DNA from: Chara braunii
Taxonomy: Eukaryota; Streptophyta; Charophyceae; Charales; Characeae
Length of the DNA: 24,654 nucleotides
Direction: 5' to 3'
Assembly (NCBI GenBank): GCA_003427395.1
Contig: BFEA01000006.1
Span: 3,438,610 to 3,463,263 of the forward strand
In this document: positions 8,527 to 16,908 of the stretch, one piece after another
Layout of the letters: each line of letters starts with the position of its first letter
Numbering within the stretch: position 1 is the first letter of the stretch
Position numbers and translations under genes: made by a program
Notes under the pieces: generated by a model
What the model saw: only the letters and a program-made list of their open reading frames with translations
Told to the model about the DNA's origin: nothing
Database searches by the model: none

Positions 8527-9466
8527 AGACATCATCAGCACACTCTACAGATGGAGAGGATGAACATGTAAGTACAAATCCTTCTCTGGATTCTGATCCC
8601 ACTCAGCAAACCTCTCCTGAAACCCCATCTGATGCTGATTCCAAGGCTGAGAAGATACACATCCTATACAACGAGCCTTGGGTAGAGTCGGAAGAAATTG
8701 ACTTTCATGCTCTGTTGGCGAGCTCGGTTCATATGAAGCAAGAACGCGCGCAAGGGAGGATGAAGTTGATCTTCTTCAAACTCTACATTAATGGTCGTTA
8801 CATCCGTGCGTTGGTTGATTGTGGTGCAACCGCCAACTACTTCTCACCGCACGACGTTCGTAAGGCACGCTTGGGGATGAAGCAAGTGACCTTGCAGAAT
8901 CCTTGCCGGACCCAAGTGGGCAACCAAGAGGTTGTCACATCTACGCATGCAGTCAAAGGTGTGCGCACTACCTTTGACGCTGACCGCACGATCACGCATG
9001 AGTTGAACTTCTATGTCCTTGATCAGTGCCCCTTCGACGCGGTTATTGGCTTGGGCTGGTTGCAGGCCCAATGTGAAAGAACCACATGGAAGGACTCACA
9101 ATTCATGGTCAAAGATGCCATGGGAATCGAGCGTCCAGTCCTCTTGGATGAGCCGCGCGAGTCCCAAGTAACTTTTCTCAATGCAATGCAATTCTGCAAA
9201 AAGTGGCGCAGGCGCAAAGTTGATGAGCAAATGTATATAGCCTTTGTTAGGCCTGCTCATGTGCCTTCTATTTTTGTTGTACATAAAGATTGTACTTTGC
9301 ATGCTGTTTGTACCGCGGATGCAACTACTTCTACCTCTACTAAATCCATCTCTAGTCCAAACGACTCTATCTCTTATCCTGTTGTGTTGGTTGCACCCAT
9401 GACATCCGATATGCTTGCTCCTGAGAGTGATGATCCCCCATTCGCAACCTTCTCAACCGATTTCCC
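8487..9466 (+). pseudogene. Element C aspartic protease region of Pol
   Basis: The frame runs from within the end of gag. An acidic, Ser/Thr-rich linker (residues 15-70) leads to a retropepsin-like domain: LVDCGATANYFS with the catalytic Asp at 8817-8819, and FDAVIGLGWL in the second half. The usual DSG or DTG is DCG here, which is seen in plant gypsy elements. A linker of about 130 residues separates it from RT. The frame would continue to 9527, but homology to the RT start moves to another frame at about 9466, consistent with a one-base deletion in TTTCCCGAAG. Confidence 0.8.
8505..8548 (+). promoter_or_regulatory. Candidate -1 ribosomal frameshift site of element C
   Basis: GGGAAAC at 8505-8511 reads G GGA AAC in the gag frame, the X XXY YYZ form used for -1 slippage by many retroviruses. 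The gag stop TAG follows 12 nt later. The -1 frame runs open through the protease to 9527. A 6-bp stem, GTAGAG/CTCTAC (8523-8528 and 8543-8548), starts 11 nt after the heptamer, which is a rather long spacer, and it overlaps the stop codon. The same heptamer in the same phase occurs in element D. Function is inferred. Confidence 0.6.
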
Positions 9467-10898
9467 GAAGTCTTGGCCGAACCGCATGGAGTCCCCGTGC
9501 GTCCGGTCCGACACAAGATCGAGTTGATTGAAGGTAGCACTCCTCCAAAAGGTTGTGTCTATCAAATGGGCTTAGGCGAATTGGAGGAGTTGCGAAGGCA
9601 GATTGATGAGATGATTGGGAAGGAATGGATAAAACCGAGTGAGTCTCAGTTTGGTGCACCGGTTCTGTTTGTCCCTAAGAAAGGAGGCAAATTGCGGATG
9701 TGTATTGATTACCGCGGATTGAATCGGATCACAAGAAAGAATGCATATCCTTTGCCACGTATCGATGATTTGCTTGATGCTGCAGGTGGGTGCAAATTCT
9801 TCAGCAAGATCGATCTCAAGTCTGGCTACCACCAGATTGAAGTCGATCCTGCAGACCAGCACAAAACCGCATTCAAAACTCGCGATGGGTTGTACGAGTT
9901 TACCGTCATGCCCTTCGGCCTCACGAATGCACCAGCCACCTTTCAAAGTCTCATGGACAAAGTGTTCCGCCATCAGATTAACCGGTTTGTTGTTGTTTAT
10001 CTGGATGACATACTCATATTCAGCAAATCGGTGGAGGAGCACATGAGACATGTTGAGGAAGTGTTGCAGGTCCTCAAGGAAGCGCAACTCCATCTCAACT
10101 TGGAGAAATCTGAGTTTGGGAGGGATAGCGTCATCTACCTTGGGCACCGGTTGTCTGTTGCAGGTCTAGAGCCTGAGGCAACCAAGGTTGAGGTCATCCG
10201 CAATTGGCCTCAACCGGCGAATGTCCACGAGTTGCGTTCTTTTCTTGGTCTTGCGTCGTACTACCGTAAGTTTGTGCCTAAATTTTCTATCATCGCCTAT
10301 CCACTGTCTAGATTGACCAACAAGAATGTGTCCTACATATGGGATGGGGAATGCACGACAGCCTTCCCAGCACTAAAGGAGGCTTTGGTGAGTCATCCGG
10401 CGCTCCGCATTGCAGATCCCAAACTCACATTCGTAGCAACTACGGATGCCAGTTTGTATGGGATTGGTGCAAGTGCGGCAACAAGATGACGGCGACGGCT
10501 TACGACCGCTAGAATTTTATAGCAAACGTATGCCCAATCACAAGGTAGCTGCCTCCACTTACATGCGAGAACTCTATGCCTTGAGAGAGGCACTCGACCA
10601 CTGGAAGCACTACCTCTTGGGTCGCCATTTCAAAGTGTTCTCAGACCACGAGACCTTGAAATGGGTTCAAACACAGAACAATCCCTCCACTACACGGACC
10701 CGCTGGTTGCATGAGATTGTTGTGTATGATTTTGAGATTAAGCACAAGAAAGGTTGTTATAATCGAGTTGCGGATGCTTTGTCGCGCCACCCTGAGTACA
10801 TGACTTGCCTTGTGGGTTCCTACGACCTGCGTAAAAATCTAAAGGAGGAACTCATAGAGCATACTACCAAGGATCCGGAACTCAGTCCCATCCTTGAG
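9467..10898 (+). pseudogene. Element C reverse transcriptase and RNase H
   Basis: RT copies the element RNA into DNA and RNase H removes the RNA strand. RT motifs in order: PVLFVPKKGGKLRMCIDYRG, LPRIDDLLD, KIDLKSGYHQI, AFKTRDGLYEF, MPFGLTNAPATFQ, and the catalytic YLDD at 9998-10009 flanked by VVV and ILIFS. These are all intact. RNase H begins near 10390 with TTDAS (Asp at 10444-10446), continues with YMRELYAL, FSDHETLKW and RVADALSR, and so keeps its acidic residues. A one-base insertion near 10471 splits RNase H between the first Asp and the rest. TAG at 10899-10901 ends the frame early. About 480 residues match the usual RT plus RNase H length. Confidence 0.9.
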
Positions 10899-10901
10899 TA
10901 G

Positions 10902-11853
10902 ATTCGGGCTGATCCTAGCAGTCAGCCTGATTTCCATGAATGTAAGGGCCTTCTCTTCCGACGTTATGGAAAGCATGACCGATTCTGTGTGCCCAACCAT
11001 GAGCCGATCATGACCCACTTCTTAGATTTGGCTCATGGCCGGAGTGGACATTTCGGTGTTGAGAGGACATACGGGAATTTGTTAGAAAAATTTGTGTGGC
11101 CTGGAATGAAAAGGATGGCACAAAGGTTTGTGGCTGAGTGTGAAGTTTGTCAACGAATCAAACCGTCTCGATAGAAGCCCTATGGGCTGTTGCACCCTCT
11201 TCCTATCCCTGATGGCCCGGGTGAGTCTGTTTCCATTGACTTCACGAACATGGGGAAAAAAGAGCAGAAACGGTTATTCGCAAGTAATGGTGATCGTCGA
11301 TCGTTTTCCCAAATTTTTGAATCTAATCCCATTACCACCTCACGCCCCAACTGACCTTGTGATCGAAGAATTTAACAAAAGGTACATCCTGCAGTGCGGT
11401 CCCCCGAAAACTCTTGTGAGTGATCGGGATATCAGGTTCATAAGTGCAAATTGGAAGGACTTCACTTCCCAGACCTACGACATGAAACTCAAGATGACGT
11501 CTGGTCGACACCCCGAAGCCAATGGACTGGCCCAGAAGATCAACCAGACCGTGATCCAACTTCTCAGGGCTCTTATCGTGCCTGACCAGAACTCTTGGGA
11601 TGAGGAGTTGCCGATTGTGCAGGGGTTGTACAACAACTCCATCCACTCCTCCACCGGGATGACGCCTAACTGGCTGCATCTTGGATGGAAAATCCGCAAT
11701 CCTCTATCTTATCTGTTCCCAGAACAACCACCTGGCCTAACACCTGGTCAGCCAGGCTACAGCGCTAAGTATGATCGTTTGCTCAAAGTTGTTGTCGCAG
11801 CTATGGAAAGGCGACGCAGTGCCATGATTAAGCACGCAAACAAAAAGCGCTAG
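10902..11853 (+). pseudogene. Element C integrase, zinc-binding and core domains
   Basis: The zinc-binding HHCC domain is complete: HGRSGHFG, then CEVC near 11145. The core has its first Asp in SIDFTNMGKK (about 11237) and its second in LVSDRDIRF (about 11420). At the third catalytic position the motif reads ANGLAQKIN, with CAG (Gln) at 11533-11535 where gypsy integrases have Glu, so the enzyme should be dead. TAG at 11172-11174 and at 11851-11853 interrupt the frame, and one extra A in the run at 11256-11261 shifts it. Each side of these lesions is in the frame expected for a continuous Pol. Confidence 0.85.
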
Positions 11854-12396
11854 CCTGATCCTTTCACAGTGGGAAGTTATGTCTGGGTCAAGATGTCTGA
11901 GTTTTCTGAAGAAGAAGGCGTATCACGAAAACTTCTTCCTCAGTACTATGGTCCCTGGAAGGTGCTGAATCGAGTAGGTAATGATTCCTTCGGTCCTTCT
12001 TACACGATTGATGTGCCCGCTCATCTGCACACATACCCAGTCTTTCACGCATCAAAGCTATTTCCGTATGAGCCACCTGAGACGTTCAAGTACCGAGAAT
12101 CGATGATTCCCCGCGCAATCAATGGCGGTCACGAGGTTGATAGAATCGTCGAGCACAGTGGAAAAGGGAGAAACAGACAGTATAAAGTGCATTTTCTGTA
12201 CCAGCCACTGAATGACTTCTACTGGATTGCTAAGAAAGACCTACTGCAGAGTGCACCTCGCGTCGTTAACGCCTATGAACGATTGATCAGTTCTGAACAA
12301 CAACCAAAATTCATTGCTACCCTGACTCCTACGGAACACACCCGATCTCTCTTTGCTATCTACGCCTACGATGCATTATGCAAGCACTCTGATTGA
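11854..12396 (+). pseudogene. Element C integrase C-terminus and degenerate chromodomain
   Basis: The frame continues after the TAG at 11851. A GPF/Y-type integrase C-terminal module is seen: GSYVWVKM, LLPQYYGPWKVLNRV, then TYPVFHASKLFPYEPP. A chromodomain-like segment follows near 12130-12285 (HEVDRIVEHSGKGRNRQY, VHFLYQPLNDFYWIAKKDL and a short helix). It lacks the first aromatic residue of the methyl-lysine cage and the usual VKWKGY string, so it is either a divergent (group II-like) chromodomain or decayed. Stop TGA at 12394-12396, about 30 bp before the polypurine tract. Confidence 0.75.
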
Positions 12397-12424
12397 GTTC
12401 GTCGCTCGAAGGGACCTCGCTCTT

Positions 12425-12435
12425 GAGGGGGGGGG
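12425..12435 (+). other. Polypurine tract (PPT) of element C
   Basis: GAGGGGGGGGG lies 28 bases after the pol stop and three bases (TAG) before the TGTAATGACC start of the LTR. Its position is that of the plus-strand primer of LTR elements. Confidence 0.8.
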
Positions 12436-13118
12436 TAGTGTAATGACCCGTCAAAACACAGACTGGGAACACTGCTGATTTCTGAAGTTCTGCCGATGGA
12501 ATGGATGCCTTGCTAAGATTCCCGCATTCTGCTGTGTTTTCCAAGTCTGTCTGTGTGTGCGTGCTTGTGACCTGCGTGCCTGTCTGAGTGCTTGTCGGTA
12601 TGAGTGTGTATGTGACCCGCAAGGGTACTTGCTTGTTTGGCAGGCCCGTAGGGCCGGTACTTACCTGTGGCCGTGGCATTGAGGGTTGTAGCAGGGAAAA
12701 ACACTCAAGTGGCGAAGCTAGCGGCCCCGCGGCCTTGGGGTAACAGAAAAACAGTAAAGTAGGCCGGTAGGCCGATACTGCACCCCACTGCAGATGGCGT
12801 GAGGGGGTACTGGAGGCCGAGCAGAAAAAGACAAAGTTGGCATTTTTAGAGTCCAGTAGCGGTAGGGTAGGTCTAGGCTGGTACCAGTCCAACCAGTCTG
12901 AGTCTACAGCCTGTAAGGGTAATAGCAGGGTCTGCAATGATGTTTCCCTCCGAAACGGAGGAAGTACCGGTTGCTTGGAGAGGCCGACCAGCCTGGAAGT
13001 CACCGCCCAGGAGGCAAGTAGGCCGCTATATCAAGAGGCCGGGCGGAGAGCCCAGCCTCATTCTTCAGTGTGCAAGTTTGGCGACACGCTGCTGGAGCGC
13101 TGGCTGGAGTAGCGCTGG

Positions 13119-13560
13119 GTACTATAGCGCTGCTCAGAGGAAGAAGCTGGGAGCTTCCACCTTGGCTATGGTGGAGCTCTACCGGTAGGAGGAGGAGGAG
13201 GGAGAAGGGGACCAAGGAGGAGAGCGGCGAGGTACTTACTGGCTATGGTAGACACCATCTTCATCTCCTTGCTAGGCGCTGCATCAGGAAGGCCCCAGTG
13301 GGGGTAGTGCCGCATCAAGGAAGCTCGGGAGATGTGTATAAGAGACAGGTACTATAGCGCTGCTCAGAGGAAGAAGCTGGGAGCTTCCACCTTGGCTATG
13401 GTGGAGCTCTACCGGTAGGAGGAGGAGGAGGGAGAAGGGGACCAAGGAGGAGAGCGGCGAGGTACTTACTGGCTATGGTAGACACCATCTTCATCTCCTT
13501 GCTAGGCGCTGCATCAGGAAGGCCCCAGTGGGGGTAGTGCAGCATCAAGGAATCTTGGGA
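13119..13560 (+). repeat. Direct duplication of about 211 bp around an adapter sequence
   Basis: 13119-13329 and 13349-13559 are the same sequence with an offset of 230 bp. They differ at three positions near the right end (13311, 13323 and 13326 in the first copy). Between the copies lies exactly 19 bp of transposase adapter. This is best explained as an assembly or library artefact, not biology. Confidence 0.9.
13330..13348 (+). other. Tn5/Nextera mosaic end (library adapter contamination)
   Basis: AGATGTGTATAAGAGACAG is the 19-bp mosaic end used in Nextera tagmentation libraries. It occurs once, exactly at the junction of the two duplicated copies, as expected if an untrimmed or chimeric read was built into the assembly. 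Confidence 0.95.
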
Positions 13561-13803
13561 CAGAGTCAGGCATGGTGGCTGAGTGGGCAGCGACATAGCT
13601 GCATGGTGGTGACCTTGAAGAGGAGCAGCGGCATAGCTGCTTTGGGTTGTCCTTTGCACAGGAGGCTGAAGCCTCAATAGTCCGCCATAGCCTCGACCTG
13701 TATGTAGAGGAAGAAGAAGGGTGGCCATGGCTATGGTGGACCTCATGTTGTGCCTGCAGTAAAAGTGGGATTCAGACATTGATTCTGGTTCAGTCATTCA
13801 ACA

Positions 13804-14045
13804 TTATTATTGTCATTTCTTGTTTGAATAAGAGGGGAGGAGATAAGGAGGAAGGGATTGATTGGTGAAGAAGATGAGCCTTGACATTGGTCTATGCTGG
13901 AGTACATCATCATCTTCTTCTTTCTCACTTCTTCTTCTTCTTCCTTCCCTCTCTTTCCTCTCAAGTTCTTTCATTTCTTTTTGCAATTGGATGGCATTTG
14001 TACTTTCAGATGAATGTATATTTCGAAATTGGCCAGGATCGTAAC
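13804..14045. other. Spacer between elements C and D with CTT-rich microsatellite
   Basis: This 242-bp stretch is low in complexity. CTT/TTC repeats run from about 13906 to 13965. On the minus strand it extends the element D reading frame by about 77 residues rich in Glu, Lys and Arg (KEMKELERKEREGRRRR), ending with TGA at 13813. That tail has no similarity to integrase and is probably chance read-through. A minus-strand TGTTACGATCC starts exactly where integrase homology ends, so the piece might be another element's LTR edge. Confidence 0.5.
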
Positions 14046-16149
14046 AAAAGTCTCTTACCCAGTTGTCCATGAAAAGTTTGATGACGAAATCTGTTCTAGC
14101 AGTTTCAGGCATAGCAATCAGTCTGGCGTACTTGGTAAAACGGTCCACTATGACAAAGATGTGTCTCTTTCCCGACTTGCTGGTCACAAGGGTATCCATG
14201 AAATCCATGGACACACTCTGGCCAGGACCTGCAGGGATCGGCAAGGGTTTGATCAACCCAAGCGGAGCCTGAGTCCTTGGTTTGTCCCTTTGACAAACCT
14301 GGCAGGTTTCAACATAACGTTTTGCATCTTCCAACATAGAAGGCCACCAGAATCTCTGCACTAAGTTCGCTGATGTCTTTCTATAGACAAAATGACTAGT
14401 TGCATTATGACATTCTCCTAGAAATACGCTTCGCAAAGACTCACTATTAGCTACACATAATCTTTTATTCCCTGCCTTCTCAAGGAACAGCAAGCCATCT
14501 ACCATCGTAAATTCATCCAAAGTCTTTTTGTCCTTTGCTTGGAATCTACAAATGATCTCTGACATAACTGGATCTCCCTGATAGGCTTCCACCAGCGATC
14601 GAGTGAGTTCGTCAGATATGCCAAACTCAGTAACTAGCGCGCCCAGATAATTTGTCCTTCTTGATAGCGCATCAGCCACTTTGTTGTACGTACCCTTGAT
14701 AGGATCAAGTTGATAGTCATACATGTCTATCACTTGAATCCATCTCTTGAGCGCGTCTGACAACACAGGCTGTGTCTTAATCCAACGCAAAGTCTCATGG
14801 TCAGACCTCACATAGAAGAATCTTCCTAGGAGGTAATGTCTCCAATGAACTAACGCTCTATACAGACCATAGAGCTCCCTCTCATAAGTGGACTTAGCTA
14901 ACTTTTGAGATGGCATCTTCTTGCTCATATACTTTATCGGTCTCAACTTGGGCCCTTCCTGTTGCGCAAGGACCGCGCCTTTGCCATATTGGTTGGCGTC
15001 TGTGGTCACAACGAATGGCTTGTCAGGATCCGCAAGTTTGAGAACTTTGTAGTGTGTCAGAGCATACTTCAATTTCTTGAAGCTTGCTTCACACTCTTCA
15101 GTCCACTCCCAAGGGGTGTCAAGTCGAGTTAGATCTGTTAATGGGGAAGCTATAGTACTATAGTTCTTCACAAACGGACGATAATAGCCCGTCATCCCCA
15201 AAAACGATCTGACCTCAGTAACTGTCTGAGGTCTGGGTGAGTCACGTGTGCTGGCCACCTTCGCATCTTCCGGCCTCAATCCATCTGTTGAGATTTCATG
15301 ACCCAAGTACAAGATCTTGGTGCGACCAAACTCGCATTTGTCCAAGTTAACCTTGTACCGGTGCTGTCTTATGAGACCTAACACTGTTTTCAAGTGCTCA
15401 GCGTGCTCCTCTACAGTCCTACTAAAGATGAGAATATCGTCGAGGTACACGACGATAAACTTGTCCAGGTAGTCATGAAAAATCCTGTTCATCGCGTGCT
15501 GGAACATACCAGGCCCATTGCATAGGCCAAAAGGCATCACCACAAACTCGTACAGACCGTACCTGGTCTCAAATGCGGTTTTGTGCTGATCCTCGGGTCT
15601 AATGGCAATTTGATGGTATTCGGACTCCAGATCTATCTTTGTGAAGTACCGACATCTATGCACTCTATCCAAGAGGTCGTCAATGCGGGGTAGGGGCTCC
15701 GCGTTCTTAACGGTGATGGCATTGAGGCCCCTATAGTCAATGCACATCCTTAATGGACCTCCCTTCTTTGGGACAAATAAGACCGGCACACCGTAAGGGG
15801 AGGTACTAGGTCGTATCCATCCCTTCTCTGTGAGCTCCTTGAGCTGGCGGCGAAGCTCATCTAACTCCGCGGGAGACATCCTATAGATTCGTCCTCTAGG
15901 CACCTTGCTACCTGGGACAACCTCTATCGCATGGACAACCTCCCTTTCTACCACGCCTGTGGGCTCCTAAAAAAGGTCTGAATATTGAGCGACGACTCTT
16001 TCTATCTCTGGGGGTGTTTCAACGGCCTCCCCTTTTTCATAGACAAAGACTAGATACATGCCTTCCTCTCGATTCTGCTTATAATAGTTATAGAAGGATG
16101 AAGCGCACATACACCCGTAGTTTTCTATTAGACTGCTAGCTTTATACTT
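14046..16149 (-). pseudogene. Element D reverse transcriptase, RNase H and truncated integrase
   Basis: Minus strand. After a linker (near 16149-16000) and TAG at 15969-15967, which falls just before EPTGVV, the RT opens with RGRIYRMSPAELDELRR. Motifs: PVLFVPKKGGPLRMCIDYRG, LPRIDDLLDR, KIDLESEYHQI (Glu replaces the usual Lys-Ser-Gly pattern in part), MPFGLCNGPGMFQ and catalytic YLDD at 15447-15436. RNase H follows: TTDANQYGKGAVL, YERELYGLYRAL, RSDHETLRWI, KVADALSRR. The integrase zinc domain has HNATSH and CQVC. The core has its first Asp in SMDFMDT, and then homology ends after LFMDNWVRDF. The reading frame itself continues to 13813 with unrelated residues. Confidence 0.9.
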
Positions 16150-16908
16150 CTACAATCTAACAGTTCTACCATTGGGCAATTTGTGGATCAACACCTTTCT
16201 ATCCCAGTCAAACTGAGGTTGCGAGACTTCGAGGTAGTACAAACCTAGTAGCATATGGAATGGCAATTCGTCGCTAACCAGGAAGGAGATTTTGTGGATC
16301 ACTTCCCCTCCTCCATAGGAGAAGGTGCAGGCTACGTCCTTGACATAGTCTTTGACAACCATTTGGTGCTTGTTGGCTAGCGTAGAAGCTACAGTTCTAC
16401 TAAGCCGCTGCACTTGGTCCCCTAAGCACATTCTATCCACACAAGCACGACTGATGAAATTTCGTGTAGAGCCTATGTCTGCGAAGGCGCCAACCTTGCA
16501 GCCACCTACATCTACTTCTACCACGAAATNTTCACCCTTTGGACCTCTACTGATCATCGCCCAAGAGTCCCTGGGGTCCTTCCCTGACCACTCAGTCTCT
16601 AACTCTTCTAGGGCCTCAGACACATCTCTCGAACAGAGCGTCGGTGGGTCTGAATGTGTCTGCGGGACGATGCATGGGTCTCTAGCCTTGGCCAACTCCT
16701 GAAGTGGGGAAGGCAACGTTACCACTTCAGCACGAGTAAGAGCGGCTAACACTCCCTCTGGCCCGAGGTGTTTCCCTGTGAGCTGCTCGCAGAAGCACTC
16801 CCAGGATTCGAAGATAAGCCCACCACTGTTGGCGAGGCTACCTTCGTTGTGACCTTTTTGCCTCGGCACATACGAGACGTGTGGCCATAATTGCCACAGT
16901 TCATGCAA
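16150..16908 (-). pseudogene. Element D protease region of Pol
   Basis: The frame lies -1 relative to gag and overlaps its end (16746-16908). If slippage occurs at GGGAAAC, Pol begins with the GKHLGPEGVLAAL segment. The retropepsin-like domain shows FADIGSTRNFIS (active-site Asp near 16474) and HMLLGLYYL in the second half. DIG replaces DSG or DTG, a change next to the catalytic Asp that may weaken activity. One ambiguous base, N at 16530, makes one residue unknown. TAG at 16152-16150 ends the frame, but the same frame continues beyond with an acidic linker leading into RT, so the codon is probably a mutated glutamine (CAG). Confidence 0.8.
16746..16776 (-). promoter_or_regulatory. Candidate -1 ribosomal frameshift site of element D
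   Basis: GGGAAAC at 16776-16770 (minus) reads G GGA AAC in the gag frame, preceded by CAG exactly as in element C. The gag stop TAG (16748-16746) follows after seven more codons. The -1 frame leads straight into the protease frame. A short CCTC/GAGG stem starts one base after the heptamer; no strong stem at the usual 5-9 nt distance is visible by eye, so a pseudoknot would need to be predicted. Function is inferred. Confidence 0.55.

Larger units (their letters stand above)
8226..13803 (+). mobile_element. Element C: 5'-truncated Ty3/gypsy chromovirus
   Basis: The plus-strand order is gag C-terminus, protease, RT, RNase H, integrase, chromodomain, polypurine tract and 3' LTR, the normal Ty3/gypsy order. 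The 5' LTR, PBS, leader and most of gag are missing. The left edge meets element A head-on at about 8215-8232. Damage includes one-base indels near 9466, 10471 and 11260, TAG codons at 10899, 11172 and 11851, and loss of the integrase glutamate. It is an inactive copy, but its domains are easily recognised, so it is moderately young. Confidence 0.85.
12439..13803 (+). repeat. 3' LTR of element C (right end uncertain)
   Basis: The start TGTAATGACCCGTC follows the polypurine tract. The proposed end is TCATTCAACA at 13794-13803; its reverse complement (TGTTGAATGA) resembles the start (TGTAATGA), giving TG/CA ends. No 5' LTR is present for comparison. The apparent 1365 bp includes an artificial duplication of 230 bp (13119-13560), so the true length would be about 1135 bp. 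Two GTAAGT motifs on the minus strand (near 12660 and 13233) look like splice donors in antisense. Confidence 0.5.

Noticed and set aside
11256-11261. Programmed frameshift at the A6 run in element C integrase
   Set aside because: It lies in the middle of the integrase core, where no known element shifts frame. A single extra A from homopolymer slippage is simpler.
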